From Legionella hackeliae (GTDB lineage Bacteria; Pseudomonadota; Gammaproteobacteria; Legionellales; Legionellaceae), in NCBI RefSeq assembly GCF_000953655.1, contig NZ_LN681225.1, positions 2,445,001 to 2,509,000 on the forward strand: a stretch of 64,000 bases of DNA, given 5' to 3'. The position numbers and the translations under genes were made by a program. Each line of letters opens with the position of its first letter. The first letter of the stretch is position 1. The notes beneath the pieces were generated by a model, which was not told the DNA's origin, did no database searches, and saw nothing but the letters and a program-made list of their open reading frames with translations. Below, in pieces: positions 28,676 through 38,167 of this stretch.

Positions 28676-29355
28676 TGATTACCCCATAACGTTTTGGCTA
28701 CTTCAGGGCGTAACCAATTAGCAAGTTTTGATTTTGGAATTGTCACCGTTTGTGGACCATAGACATAAGCTGCAACTTGGTAAGTATCAAATACAATTGC
28801 CAATCCATCATTCGTGAAATACCAATTGCGATAATTTTCTTTGGTAGGTTCTGTCCCCTTTGTTATCCAATCGTTGTCATCGGAAATTTTTTTCTCAATA
28901 ATTGCAGCCTGACTAATTTTAGAGATTGCAGCTAAGTAGTTACTTTCTGGCATAAACAGATCAGCTAACAACACTTCTTTACCATCGATAAAATTGAATG
29001 TTCTTACCGTATTGTTTGGATGAGCCGCTCCTCGGTTATAAACAGAAATGTTGAATAACAAACTGACCGCATTTTTGTTTTGGAATTGAAGTTTGTAATC
29101 AATATGCAAACTATTTTTTCCTGGCGCATCGCTTGCTGCATCAGAGTCCGGGTTAAAATCAGCACGTTGAGTTTCATCAATAAAGGTCTTTACAATATTA
29201 TCGATATTTTTATTAGCAAAACCTTGTGGATACTTAAGATCCAGATCAAATGTAGCACTTTCTTTTTTTAGAGTTACTGTTGTTGGCGATTCTGCCCAAA
29301 CAGTGTTTATTGCGAAAGCAGTGAGTAATACCAATCCACTTATTAATTTTTGCAT
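28672..29355 (-). CDS. Periplasmic DUF3298 (PdaC-type) domain protein
   Basis: 227 residues with a signal peptide cut near A-V-W-A (about residue 21). The N-terminal half (TFDLDLKYPQGFANKNIDNIVKTFI) fits the DUF4163/PdaC beta domain, and the C-terminal half (RTFNFIDGKEVLLADLFMP ... FTNDGLAIVFDTYQVAAYVYGPQTVTIP) is the DUF3298 signature. These domains are found next to peptidoglycan deacetylases and anti-sigma proteins and are thought to bind cell-envelope ligands. AAGGAGCGG precedes the start. It lies 16 bases after hutI and overlaps the OPT gene by 4 bases, so it may assist the transporter. Confidence 0.85.
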   Translation of the reverse strand: MQKLISGLVLLTAFAINTVWAESPTTVTLKKESATFDLDLKYPQGFANKNIDNIVKTFIDETQRADFNPDSDAASDAPGKNSLHIDYKLQFQNKNAVSLLFNISVYNRGAAHPNNTVRTFNFIDGKEVLLADLFMPESNYLAAISKISQAAIIEKKISDDNDWITKGTEPTKENYRNWYFTNDGLAIVFDTYQVAAYVYGPQTVTIPKSKLANWLRPEVAKTLWGNQ

Positions 29356-29371
29356 GATTCCGCTCCTTAAA

Positions 29372-30586
29372 TTAGTTGCTTAACCAATTCCCCGCTATCA
29401 TGGTGTTATGCTCTAATGGATAACCAAAATGGTAACAAAGAGCTGAACTATCATTCATTGACCAACGCACCAAATCCGCTTTTAATCCTACGGCAATTGA
29501 ACCTATTTCTTTCTCCAGCCCTAGTGCCTTTGCCGCATAATACGTTACTCCGGCCAAAGCTTCAGACACAGTGAGACCAAATAACTGGCATGCCATATTG
29601 AGCATTAATGTTAATGACGTCGTTGGTGATGAACCAGGGTTTGAATCCGTGGCTATCGCCATACCTACTTTCATCTTGCGTAAAATTTCCATAGGAGGTT
29701 TGATTTTCTCCCGCAGAAAATAATATGCACCGGGCAACAAAACGGCCACTGTACCACTTTTGGCCATTGCAGCAGCCCCTGAATTATCCAAATATTCTAA
29801 GTGATCACAAGAGAGAGCACCAAAATTTGCTGCTAATTGCGTGGCACCAAGATTTGATAATTGTTCAGCATGACATTTTATGGGTAATCCCAATTCTTGT
29901 GCTTTCATAAAAAGTTGCTCTGTATGTCTCAGAGTAAAACCAATGGATTCACAAAAGACATCAACCGCATCCGCCAAGCCTGTATCAGCTACGGTGGGTA
30001 ATACCTCTGAACATAAAAAATCAACGTAAGCTTGTGCATTATTTTGAAATTCGGGCGGCACCGCATGAGCGCCTAAAAATGTTGTTTTTACTCGCACGCC
30101 ACTCATTGTGCCTAACTGCCTTGCAACGCTAAGCATTTTCATTTCATTTTTTAAATCAAGACCATAACCTGATTTAATTTCAACAGTAGTAACGCCCTCA
30201 GCCCGCATGGCTAGAATTCTTGGTAACGATTGTTCTACTAGGTCTTCTTCCGATGCTGCGCGAGTTAATTTTACAGTCGATAGAATACCACCACCTGCTT
30301 TCGCTATCTCTGCATACGTTTTTCCCAGGAGACGTTGCTTAAATTCATCCGCACGGTTACCTGCATAGACTAAATGGGTGTGGCAATCAATGAGACCCGG
30401 TGTAATTAATTGCTCATCGCATTCATGAATCGCTATTGCATGCTGTCTATAATCATGAGGCAGCTTGTCCATATCACCACACCAGACGATTTGACCATCG
30501 GCAATAGCTATAGCCTGATGCTGACATTGCTCTCCCGCAGTATTAATTGTCGTTGCATTTAACAGCAAACGTTCACAATGTGTCAT
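29372..30586 (-). CDS. hutI: Imidazolonepropionase
   Basis: A 404-residue amidohydrolase that opens 4-imidazolone-5-propionate to N-formimino-glutamate, the third step of histidine breakdown. Zinc-site residues are visible: His69 and His71 ([10 protein letters not shown]), [11 protein letters not shown], the His in KCHAEQLS, the His in LSCDHLEYL and the catalytic Asp in [11 protein letters not shown]. The start is the ATG at 30586, which shares an A with the stop of the upstream SDR gene (TAATG) and has GGGAGGAG before it. hutH and hutU are not in the window; hutG lies about 2.3 kb away on the other strand. Confidence 0.96.
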   Translation of the reverse strand: MTHCERLLLNATTINTAGEQCQHQAIAIADGQIVWCGDMDKLPHDYRQHAIAIHECDEQLITPGLIDCHTHLVYAGNRADEFKQRLLGKTYAEIAKAGGGILSTVKLTRAASEEDLVEQSLPRILAMRAEGVTTVEIKSGYGLDLKNEMKMLSVARQLGTMSGVRVKTTFLGAHAVPPEFQNNAQAYVDFLCSEVLPTVADTGLADAVDVFCESIGFTLRHTEQLFMKAQELGLPIKCHAEQLSNLGATQLAANFGALSCDHLEYLDNSGAAAMAKSGTVAVLLPGAYYFLREKIKPPMEILRKMKVGMAIATDSNPGSSPTTSLTLMLNMACQLFGLTVSEALAGVTYYAAKALGLEKEIGSIAVGLKADLVRWSMNDSSALCYHFGYPLEHNTMIAGNWLSN

Positions 30587-31344
30587 TACTCCTCCCATTC
30601 GGGAACTTTATGGGGTGCAACAAGCCAAGATGGGTGATGATTTTTGTCATAAATATCCCATTCCCTGGACACAAACTCTTCTTTACTGAGATTGAGCAAC
30701 CAGCTTAAAAATAGAGCGACGGTGTCAGTAGTTAACAACCGCTTTTCATCTTTTAGTTTTTGGAAAAAATTGCGTTTTTCTTCGTCCATAAATCGCGCAT
30801 GACGAATTAATGCTTGCATATCCGTATCAATAATTCCAGGCATCACCGAAGCAAATGCTACTTGGCGAGATTCCAATTGCCAGCAGCGGGTGAGCATTGA
30901 CAGGCCGGCTTTCGTAACGCAATACGCAGCCCACCCCATGACAGGGAAATAAGCAACGGCTGAGCCTATGTGCAAAACACGACCATGCTTTAATTTAGGC
31001 AACAACAATTGGGTTAAAAATAAAGGGGCATTTAGATTAGTTGCTATAGCTTGTTGCCAGGTTGATTCATCAATATTTGCTATTGGTGCAATGGGCTCAA
31101 TAGTTGCGGCATTATGGATCAATCCTTCGATGGAAATATTGGTTTGAAGGGCTGTTGCAATGTCATCTCGACCTTTTCGGGTTGCCACATCCGCACAAAG
31201 AGAAGAAATTAGGGGAGAAAAGGAAGCAGTTTCAGCCAGTGCTTTCTCACGTCGTCCAATGATTAAAACTTTTTTCCCTTTGATAGCCAAGGTTCGAGCC
31301 AATGCTCGTCCGATTCCACTGCCACCACCAGTGACTACAAACAC
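30586..31344 (-). CDS. Short-chain dehydrogenase/reductase
   Basis: 252 residues in the classical SDR layout. The NAD(P)-binding [12 protein letters not shown] is at residues 5-16, the N-x-A block reads HNAA, the catalytic Ser lies in HIGSAVAYF, and the Tyr and Lys of Y-x-x-x-K are in YCVTK. The substrate is unknown. The start is GTG at 31344 with AGGAGAG five bases upstream. It is the first gene of the run that continues into hutI (TAATG overlap), DUF3298, OPT and DUF4286, so it may act in the same catabolic or uptake route; its own reaction is not known. Confidence 0.9.
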   Translation of the reverse strand: MFVVTGGGSGIGRALARTLAIKGKKVLIIGRREKALAETASFSPLISSLCADVATRKGRDDIATALQTNISIEGLIHNAATIEPIAPIANIDESTWQQAIATNLNAPLFLTQLLLPKLKHGRVLHIGSAVAYFPVMGWAAYCVTKAGLSMLTRCWQLESRQVAFASVMPGIIDTDMQALIRHARFMDEEKRNFFQKLKDEKRLLTTDTVALFLSWLLNLSKEEFVSREWDIYDKNHHPSWLVAPHKVPEWEE

Positions 31345-31561
31345 ATTAACTCTCCTAATAGCAAGCCAGCTTTGTAATTATCCATTAATGCAATTATTTA
31401 GAGATCTGATTATTTTTGTGCGCCGATAATAGCAGACATTCTATTGAATTGGCATAATTTAGATAAATAACTGCTCGTTTGATTAACTTTTTCTACCTCA
31501 AGTTATTCACAAGCTAGCTACGCGATAATTTATTGAGTGGCTCTCTCATCTAAAAGTTAAA

Positions 31562-32593
31562 TTAATCCTTTTTATGCTGAGTGAAAAGTATGCCTTGGGT
31601 TTGTTGCTTATCCTCAAAAAACTTCACGAAAAATGTTTTTGATAACTGCGGGTTTATCTTGTTTATTCGAGTAAACTCCGCTGTATATCCGCATTTCTTA
31701 TAAAAATCAGGAGCCTGAAAAGCGCTAGTTACCAGGTTAATATTATTAAATCCTTGCCCTTTAAATTGATCTTCAAGAGCTTGTAATAATTGACGTCCAT
31801 ACCCTTTGCCTCGATAAGCACTGTCGACCCATATATCATCAACATAGATCTCGGAAAATGCAGTAAAGGCATTGATTACACCGCAGACAGTATCGCCATT
31901 GGACAGTATGACAGAGAAGCGCTTGTAATTAACATCGATACCATGACTTGTTTCATAGGCTATAAACCCCTCGGTCATACGTTGTTCAAGTTCTTTGCTT
32001 AAACTGTCAACAAAGGTAATTTTTATATCTCTATTTTTCCTTTCGCCAGAAAAACGGCGATGAGTATCGAAACTTAGAATATAACGCTTCGATTGATGCC
32101 TATCGTAATCTACGGTTTTCAACGCTTCTGTATAATGGCCCGCTGTAAATGTTGAGACTACCCTACGCCAAAATGCTAATGCAGAAGTATTTTCAGGAAT
32201 AACCGATATTTCCCAAACTCCCGGATATGTTTTCCATAATTCTTGAGCCACATGACTACCAATTCCTGCTCGCTGAAATTTGGCAAGGATAAAAAACTCT
32301 CCCATATTCCAATCCGTATGTAGCTGTGTCCCTTCTTTATTGAGGAGAGCAAAACCGGCTAATTCGTCTCCAACTTTAATTAAAAACGCCTGTCTTTTAG
32401 CATCCTCAAAATAAATTTTAAAATCATAGCTTTCATAAAGCCCATCCGATGGACAAGCCCATTCGTCATTCATAAAGCCACAGTATCGTGACATATCATA
32501 GACGTAAAATCGCGCCATATTTTGAATAGTGGGATAATCATCCAGAGTTGCTTTAAGAATTTGAAGTTGAGATACAACATCGCTAATAGCCAC
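31562..32593 (-). CDS. Tandem GNAT acetyltransferase (two domains)
   Basis: 343 residues containing two GNAT folds in one chain. Domain 1 (about 10-165) has the acetyl-CoA loop KFQRAGIGSHVAQELW and the strand VIPENTSALAFWRRV. Domain 2 (about 185-330) has WVDSAYRGKGYGRQLLQALE and the end block NLVTSAFQAPDFYKKCGYT. Both keep the Q/R-x-x-G-x-G/A motif, so both could bind acetyl-CoA. Targets are unknown. It starts with GTG at 32593, supported by TTGGGGAA. It sits alone between the divergent hutI run and hutG. The 217 bases between its end and the SDR gene show no clear feature. Confidence 0.85.
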   Translation of the reverse strand: MAISDVVSQLQILKATLDDYPTIQNMARFYVYDMSRYCGFMNDEWACPSDGLYESYDFKIYFEDAKRQAFLIKVGDELAGFALLNKEGTQLHTDWNMGEFFILAKFQRAGIGSHVAQELWKTYPGVWEISVIPENTSALAFWRRVVSTFTAGHYTEALKTVDYDRHQSKRYILSFDTHRRFSGERKNRDIKITFVDSLSKELEQRMTEGFIAYETSHGIDVNYKRFSVILSNGDTVCGVINAFTAFSEIYVDDIWVDSAYRGKGYGRQLLQALEDQFKGQGFNNINLVTSAFQAPDFYKKCGYTAEFTRINKINPQLSKTFFVKFFEDKQQTQGILFTQHKKD

Positions 32594-32919
32594 AAATTTT
32601 CCCCAACGAGATACTGCAGATTAATTTACAAATGATACGGATTGTTTTTTGCTGGGTCAAAGTCACTTACTCTTAAACCGGTTACTAATTTAATGAATCA
32701 ATCTAATCCTATTTTTTTCGACCATGACTTGTTCGCGGGATCTAGAACAGAGCAATATCGCCAGATTCCTAGATAAAACGCGGGACATAGAAGTCAAAAG
32801 TTTTTTTATGCCTAGAGCCCTGATAATCCTCTGTTTTTTTGTATTTTTTTTATATAGAATCATCTAATTAATTAAAAGCCTCTCGCTTTTAGAGTATATG
32901 TTTCTCTATGGGAAGATTC
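32594..32919. other. Intergenic region upstream of hutG and the tandem GNAT gene
   Basis: About 326 bases between divergent starts. It is AT-rich with long T-runs (for example near 32710 and 32835-32850) and should carry the promoters of both genes. No confident promoter, operator or RNA structure was recognised; a HutC-type operator was looked for and not identified. Confidence 0.4.
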
Positions 32920-33882
32920 ATGATATCTGACCTTTTGGATTATGACGCACCAGATGCTTCACTTTGGCAAGGACGAAAAGACAGTTTGCCCGGCGAGCGT
33001 TTTTTTCAACGAATCAATTTTATTGATTTACGTTCTCAAACATTAAGTCCAGCGCAGCAAGATATTGCTATTCTTGGATTCTGTAGTGACGCAGGAATAA
33101 GACGTAATGAAGGACGCATTGGAGCAAAAGAAGGGCCATTAAAACTGCGCGAACAATTTGCCAAGCTTCCTTGTCATACTCTAAAACATCTATTTGATGT
33201 GGGTAATATCATTTGTAATGGTGATCAATTAGAGGTAGCTCAGCAACAGCTTGCAAAGCTTGTTGATTATCTTCAAAAGAAAAATTTTAAAACCATGGTT
33301 TTCGGGGGTGGCCATGAAATAGCTTGGGGACATTTTTACGGATTGACTTCCAAATACCCCAAACTAGGTATCATAAATTTTGATGCTCATTTTGATTTGC
33401 GGCCACTAATCAAAGAAAATTATGGGACATCTGGAACCCCTTTTCGTCAGATTTCCCAATATTGCATTCAAAATCAATTGCCTTTTAGCTACTGCTGCCT
33501 TGGTATTCAGGCATTGGGCAATACCAAGAGTCTTTTTATAGCCGCAGATGAACTCAATGTTTCTTATCTTACAGCTGAACAGATGCATACAGAAAGCATC
33601 GCTTGGCAATTGGCATTTCTTGATTCTTTTTTACTAAGCCACGATGCGATTTATTTAACAATATGCCTTGATGTATTTGCCGAGTGTTTTGCACCAGGCG
33701 TTAGTGCACCCCAGCCCATGGGTCTCACCCCTTGGCAAGCACTTCCCCTGTTGAAATACATCTTACAAACTGGCAAAGTTGTAAGTTTTGATATAGCGGA
33801 ACTTTCACCTCCACTGGACAACGAGCAAAAAACTACACGTCTCGCTGCAAGTTTGGTGGCAGAACTACTGGATTACTATTAA
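32920..33882 (+). CDS. hutG: Formimidoylglutamase
   Basis: A ureohydrolase-family enzyme of 320 residues that splits N-formimino-glutamate into glutamate and formamide, the last step of this route for histidine. Manganese-binding blocks are FGGGHEIAWGHF, INFDAHFDLRP and ICLDVFAECFAPGVSAPQP. In the last block the first Asp of the arginase-type D-x-D is Cys, as I recall for other HutG proteins. The ATG at 32920 has GGGAAG just upstream; the ATG at 32908 lacks a ribosome binding site. The IcmL-like gene follows after 16 bases, perhaps by read-through. hutI lies on the opposite strand 2.3 kb away. Confidence 0.92.
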   Translation: MISDLLDYDAPDASLWQGRKDSLPGERFFQRINFIDLRSQTLSPAQQDIAILGFCSDAGIRRNEGRIGAKEGPLKLREQFAKLPCHTLKHLFDVGNIICNGDQLEVAQQQLAKLVDYLQKKNFKTMVFGGGHEIAWGHFYGLTSKYPKLGIINFDAHFDLRPLIKENYGTSGTPFRQISQYCIQNQLPFSYCCLGIQALGNTKSLFIAADELNVSYLTAEQMHTESIAWQLAFLDSFLLSHDAIYLTICLDVFAECFAPGVSAPQPMGLTPWQALPLLKYILQTGKVVSFDIAELSPPLDNEQKTTRLAASLVAELLDYY

Positions 33883-33898
33883 TGCAAGGAGTGTTTCA

Positions 33899-34858
33899 AT
33901 GAACAAATCCATGCTGTATGCAGGATTAATGAGTATCTTATGCACATCAGGTTACGCGGAAAGTACTGATCAAATTCGTGATAATGTTGCGGCCGCAATT
34001 CAAGCGAATGCACAACTAGGTGCTGCAGCCACTCAGCGAGTTATGCTCCAACACGAACAGATGCTGGCTTCACAAACATCTGTGCCACCCGGCACTCCAG
34101 TACCTAATCCACAAGGCCCCGAGATTCCTGGTCCTCAAGGCCTACCTACCCCACAAAACACGCCTCCAACACCTACTCAGGTACAAACACCATCAACAAA
34201 TACGTCTACCTCCCAAGGTACTACGACGACTCAAACTCAAAGCACAACGGGACAGACCACAACAACTGGTGTTAAACAAGAGCCAGCGAGCACACAAACA
34301 CCGACAACAACAACTACAACTGTGACTCAGCCAACCGCCACTCAATCTCAAGGTTCTCTGGATTGTAATTATCATATTCCTGCATCAACGACCAATATTG
34401 ATCAAGCAATGGTAATGAAATGGGCAGAAAAAGCCACTGCCCAATCATTTGATTTCGACTATACAACAATGGATACACAGCTCGCAGCCCTTAAAGCATG
34501 CTATACCGATTTAGGTTGGCAAGGCTTTAATGACGCATTGCAAAAGTCAGGCAACCTTAATGCGATAAAATCCCAGCAACTTATGGTAAATAGCATGATT
34601 AGTGGCCCAGGGCAAATTACAGAAGTTAAAGAAAATCAATGGAAAGTTACAATCCCTTTACAAGTGGTTTATCAGAATAATAAAGAAAAGTTAACACAAC
34701 CACTTACCATTAATTTAGTCGTTGGTCGCAAAGTTTCCGGTGATTTGGGAATCATGCAAATGATTGCGATACCGCGCACTGCCACGACCACGACCACTCC
34801 CCAACCGACACCAACAAGTACTGGGCCTTCGTCGAACCCTGTTGCACAACCACAGTAA
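33899..34858 (+). CDS. Exported IcmL/DotI-like domain protein
   Basis: 319 residues. A signal peptide (cut near G-Y-A, residue 20) and a helical stretch (22-58) lead to a long Pro/Thr/Gln-rich linker (about 60-152) and then a globular domain at about 155-285. That domain matches the periplasmic part of IcmL/DotI of the Dot/Icm system: VMKWAEKATAQSFDFDY, then YTDLGWQGFNDALQKSGNL, then GPGQITEVKENQWKVTIPLQV and LTINLVVGRK. True DotI has an N-terminal membrane anchor instead of this signal and linker, so this is an IcmL-like paralogue, not the core component. A second Thr/Pro-rich tail follows. AAGGAG precedes the ATG. Confidence 0.82.
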   Translation: MNKSMLYAGLMSILCTSGYAESTDQIRDNVAAAIQANAQLGAAATQRVMLQHEQMLASQTSVPPGTPVPNPQGPEIPGPQGLPTPQNTPPTPTQVQTPSTNTSTSQGTTTTQTQSTTGQTTTTGVKQEPASTQTPTTTTTTVTQPTATQSQGSLDCNYHIPASTTNIDQAMVMKWAEKATAQSFDFDYTTMDTQLAALKACYTDLGWQGFNDALQKSGNLNAIKSQQLMVNSMISGPGQITEVKENQWKVTIPLQVVYQNNKEKLTQPLTINLVVGRKVSGDLGIMQMIAIPRTATTTTTPQPTPTSTGPSSNPVAQPQ

Positions 34859-34871
34859 TGTTGAGGATAAC

Positions 34872-34900
34872 GGGATGCAAATCACTGAGATCTGCATCCC
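34872..34900 (+). terminator. Hairpin between the IcmL-like and FadL-like genes
   Basis: GGGATGCA/TGCATCCC, extended by ATC/GAT across one mismatch, with a small loop, then CTCTTAAG. A short stable hairpin just after the stop codon; the T-run is weak, so it may act as a 3'-end stabiliser or partial terminator. Confidence 0.5.
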
Positions 34901-34918
34901 CTCTTAAGTAGAATAATT

Positions 34919-36094
34919 ATGCGCTATCCATTGGCTGTAATTTTAAGTTTATCAAGCATTGGCAGTTACGCGAATGTCTTACAATATTTTGCAGGTATAA
35001 GCTACAGCAATCCTGCCGAACTGTTTAAAATAAAAAAAAATCAGTTAATCATAGGTGGCACTGGATTTTATGGCGATGTTCGATTCTCAGGAAGTGTTTT
35101 AAATTTAAACAGCTTTCAGTATGATAGCGGTGTCAGTTCTTCAAGACGTTTTAGTTTTTTGCCTTATGGACGTATTGCATCGCGTGTTGATGAAAAGTTT
35201 GTATGGGGTGTTGATGTTACTCAACCTTTCCACTCAAATTTAATATATGGTCTTAATTCTTTCACACGTTATGCAGTGACCGAAACTTTAATGACTGATG
35301 TCGATGTCAGCCCTCGATTTTCTTATAACATTGTTCCCAGGCTTAATTTTGGTGCCGGCTTAAATTTTAATTTCCTGAAAGACAATGAAACTAACTGGGC
35401 CTTGCCTACTGGTCCTACAAGTTATGCAATGTTCATTAATCGTACTTCGGGATTTGGTGTTGGTTATAATGCTGGCGTTTATTTTATAGCCAACCCCAGT
35501 AACTTTTTTGGCGCGACATATTATTCATCCATTAAGCAAAAGACTCGAGGAGAAAGTATTTTTAATGGCAACGTTAATACCAATCTAAGCTTTAACTTTA
35601 GTATGCCAGCTACAACCATCCTTACATATACTCATCTCTTTAATCAAAAATGGCTGGCAGGTTTCCAGACTTTTCGTTCTGAGTGGAATGCAAACCAATA
35701 TGCTCGCATTAGAAATACCGCAGCTCCACCTCCTGCAGGTCCTAATTTTACATTTACTATGAAATATAGCGCGTCCTGGGCATACTCTGGATTTGTTCGC
35801 CAGCAATACAATGAAAACTTGGGATTGACATTGATAGGCCTTATTGACGATGGTCCGGAGCGAGATCATTTGCGTACGCTTAACTTTCCTTCCGACACTC
35901 AATATTTCTTAGGCTTAGCGAGCGATTATCAACTATCCAAACTTACAACCCTGGAGTTACTCTATGGTCATGTTTTCTCTAAAACGACAATTGGTAATTC
36001 AATAATTATTGGTGGTCAGCAATTGCCCTTTACCACAGGGCGAGTCCGCATTAACGCCGATGTATTTGAGCTTAGACTGAAGCTTCAAGCCTAA
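34919..36094 (+). CDS. FadL/OmpP1-like outer-membrane transport protein
   Basis: 391 residues with a signal peptide (to about residue 18, ...IGSYA). The mature N-terminus carries S-Y-S-N-P-A-E-L, the N-P-A motif typical of the FadL hatch region, followed by about 14 amphipathic strands: FSFLPYGRIASRV, FVWGVDVTQPFHS, VDVSPRFSYNIVPRLNFGAGLNFNFL, TSGFGVGYNAGVYF and so on to VFELRLKLQA. FadL-type channels pass long-chain fatty acids and other hydrophobic compounds. Two strands in the middle carry Pro/Ala-rich outer loops. It may be read with the IcmL-like gene 60 bases upstream, although a hairpin lies between them. Confidence 0.78.
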   Translation: MRYPLAVILSLSSIGSYANVLQYFAGISYSNPAELFKIKKNQLIIGGTGFYGDVRFSGSVLNLNSFQYDSGVSSSRRFSFLPYGRIASRVDEKFVWGVDVTQPFHSNLIYGLNSFTRYAVTETLMTDVDVSPRFSYNIVPRLNFGAGLNFNFLKDNETNWALPTGPTSYAMFINRTSGFGVGYNAGVYFIANPSNFFGATYYSSIKQKTRGESIFNGNVNTNLSFNFSMPATTILTYTHLFNQKWLAGFQTFRSEWNANQYARIRNTAAPPPAGPNFTFTMKYSASWAYSGFVRQQYNENLGLTLIGLIDDGPERDHLRTLNFPSDTQYFLGLASDYQLSKLTTLELLYGHVFSKTTIGNSIIIGGQQLPFTTGRVRINADVFELRLKLQA

Positions 36095-36113
36095 CCCCAA
36101 TAAATTTTCGCCA

Positions 36114-36132
36114 GAGCATCATCATGATGCTC
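36114..36132 (+). terminator. Terminator-like hairpin after the FadL-like gene
   Basis: GAGCATCA/TGATGCTC, 8-bp stem with a 3-nt loop, lying between the FadL-like gene and the convergent DUF3530-like gene. It can serve both strands; flanking T-runs are short. Confidence 0.5.
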
Positions 36133-36139
36133 AGATGTT

Positions 36140-36865
36140 TCAATGCAGTGAATTTTGAGTAGGTCTAGAGAGAATAATTGGCGGTTGTACCGGACTTATA
36201 GTTTTTAACTTTTTCATCCAGCCATTCATATTGGCCACCAAGATTTTTTTATTATAGGCATAGTCATGGCATGCACCTGGCAATTGTCGATAACGATATT
36301 TACCATTCCTTATTGTGGCTTGTCTAATGGACGCTTGCTCCAAAACAGGTATGTAATCAAATTGTCCTGTTATGTCAAACAAAGGAAAAGGTATTTTTTT
36401 AATTAAATCCACGATATTTTTGTTTTCGGGATAATCAAATGCAGAAATGAAAATCATACCATTGACTCGCTTGGATTGGAGTTTAGTAAAGTAGCTGACC
36501 GAGCTTTCCAATTGAGAACCATAATGGACTACGATCATTCGTTTATTATCTTTCTTGCGCAAAGAAGAGAGTGCTTCTGGTAATTGCTCAATCCAAGGTA
36601 CTGTATTAATTTGCAAGCTAGTATTAAGCAATGCCACTGACCATCCATGCTTAACCAACTCTTTACTTAAATTATCCACCAGTTCTGAACCTTCATCGCT
36701 TTCGTCACCATTGATGATTACAACCGCTCCACGTTGTTTTTTTCCTTTATAAAGCAAGTAAGGTAAAGCAATTTTTTGCTGGTTAACAAGGATGTCTAAA
36801 CTTGCCGCCTTCACCTCGGCAAAATTTAGAAAAAACAACAAACAAAAGCCAAGGAGTAGTTGCAT
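36140..36865 (-). CDS. Exported DUF3530-like alpha/beta-hydrolase-fold protein
   Basis: 241 residues from the ATG at 36865; the longer frame (36955) hides the signal peptide MQLLLGFCLLFFLNFAEVKA. The mature part looks like an alpha/beta-hydrolase: RGAVVIINGDESDEGSELVDNLSKELVKHGWSVALLN corresponds to the first strands, and RMIVVHYGSQLESSVSYF sits where the nucleophile elbow normally is, but reads H-Y-G-S-Q rather than G-x-S-x-G. A late Asp (FDITGQFDYI) and His (LPGACHDYAY) could complete a triad. DUF3530 is the closest family I can name. Catalytic activity is uncertain. Confidence 0.68.
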   Translation of the reverse strand: MQLLLGFCLLFFLNFAEVKAASLDILVNQQKIALPYLLYKGKKQRGAVVIINGDESDEGSELVDNLSKELVKHGWSVALLNTSLQINTVPWIEQLPEALSSLRKKDNKRMIVVHYGSQLESSVSYFTKLQSKRVNGMIFISAFDYPENKNIVDLIKKIPFPLFDITGQFDYIPVLEQASIRQATIRNGKYRYRQLPGACHDYAYNKKILVANMNGWMKKLKTISPVQPPIILSRPTQNSLH

Positions 36866-36995
36866 AGCTCTTATCTCATTGTTTGAGGTTTGGTAATTTA
36901 AGCAATTTCCCTGCCCATTATGAGAGAAATTTGAAGATATACAAATGGAATGCATTACTAATAATGCTCAAACTAATAGTGCTCCCCAATAATGA

Positions 36996-37023
36996 CGTGC
37001 CTCGGCTTGTCCGAGGCATCCAG
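36996..37023. repeat. Palindromic repeat, copy A
   Basis: CGTGCCTCGGCTTGTCCGAG followed by GCATCCAG: a 7-bp GC-rich stem (GCCTCGG/CCGAGGC) with a CTTGT loop. The same unit recurs at 50717-50742 (inverted) and 50833-50859. It lies between two minus-strand genes, 58 bases past the end of the GDSL lipase gene. Confidence 0.8.
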
Positions 37024-37080
37024 TCTCTATGCAGGTATGGTATGAACTAGTCTGGATTACAGGCTAGCTAATTTTGATAG

Positions 37081-38001
37081 TTACTCAGAAAACTCTACAT
37101 TTTCAGCATCGAGAAATGCTTTGGCATGTTCAGCCATAATTTTATGAGCAGGTGCTGTTGGATGCACAGGATCAAAAAACAGGAATCCCTCGCATACATC
37201 TGCTTCATTTTTTGGTTTAATTTGAGCAGCCATGTGAAGAACAGCACGGTGAGAGGGTTTATCTACCATTGCTTCGTAGCAGGTGTCCGTAATATTGTTA
37301 AACCCATATTTCTCAGGGTAAACCACTAAGTCATTGAGGGTTTGATTAACATCGAAAAGTAACCATTGGGCATCCGGATAACTCTGTTTGAGATTATTAA
37401 TGCTTGCCAGTAATTGTTCATTATGCCGATTAGCCAGGTAGGATAATTTATCTTCCGACTCAAAAGCATGAGCAATCGGCGTTTTCCCTAAATCAGGCAG
37501 ATTCACAATTAAAAAGTGTTTGGCACCTGCATTTGCCAAGCGCTGCAGCCCATTAGTAATACCTCGATTCACTTCAGCTACGGTTTTGTCCATCTCATCG
37601 GGAATACCGAGGTAATTATTTGCGCCTATCCAGATAACAAATAAACTATTTTCATCAGCCTTGTCTTGATGGGCAAGAAAATACGTATCTATTTCTTTTT
37701 TCAGAGTAAATAATACGTCATCTTCAGCATCTTCAGAAATACCTGCGCCACCAAATGCATAGTCAAAGAAATGACCCGCAGGATTGGGAAAATAAGAAGA
37801 TGCCAAGTGCTCAACCCAAACAGGGCCATTAGTAAACCGTCCTTTATAATAGGGGGGAGATTGAGGTATCTTTTGTTTCATGTATTCGTAGAGATTACCG
37901 TTATCCGATAAACTATCACCAAATACAACTATATTATTTACAGATTTCGCAGCAACCAATCCTGAAAAAAGAAGGATAACAAGGGTAAATAAGGTTTTCA
38001 T
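37081..38001 (-). CDS. plaA: GDSL lysophospholipase, PlaA-like
   Basis: 306 residues from the ATG at 38001 (AGGTGG upstream; the longer frame has no ribosome binding site). A signal peptide precedes the SGNH/GDSL core. Block I is VVFGDSLSDNGN with nucleophile Ser30, block III reads I-G-A-N-N with its Asn, and block V is FFDPVHPTAPAH with the Asp/His pair. The chain matches in length and layout the Legionella secreted lysophospholipase A PlaA, a type II secretion substrate that detoxifies lysophospholipids. The symbol rests on this resemblance; other Legionella GDSL enzymes (PlaC, PlaD) are longer. Confidence 0.75.
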   Translation of the reverse strand: MKTLFTLVILLFSGLVAAKSVNNIVVFGDSLSDNGNLYEYMKQKIPQSPPYYKGRFTNGPVWVEHLASSYFPNPAGHFFDYAFGGAGISEDAEDDVLFTLKKEIDTYFLAHQDKADENSLFVIWIGANNYLGIPDEMDKTVAEVNRGITNGLQRLANAGAKHFLIVNLPDLGKTPIAHAFESEDKLSYLANRHNEQLLASINNLKQSYPDAQWLLFDVNQTLNDLVVYPEKYGFNNITDTCYEAMVDKPSHRAVLHMAAQIKPKNEADVCEGFLFFDPVHPTAPAHKIMAEHAKAFLDAENVEFSE

Positions 38002-38167
38002 CTGCCACCTAATCAGTTGATTTTCCATGGAAAAATGTCAGATTATATAGAGAAACGAGTAAATGATCAATTTTTTCTACAAGGAGCTCCCTGTAAGGGC
38101 AGTAGGCAATAAAGATTAACATTTATGCAATTTTCTGTGGCTTGAACTTTCATTTAAAAGGAATTTT

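Noticed and set aside
34193-34375. Possible tandem repeat array in the Pro/Thr/Gln linker of the IcmL-like gene
   Set aside because: The stretch is low-complexity coding sequence without a fixed repeat unit.
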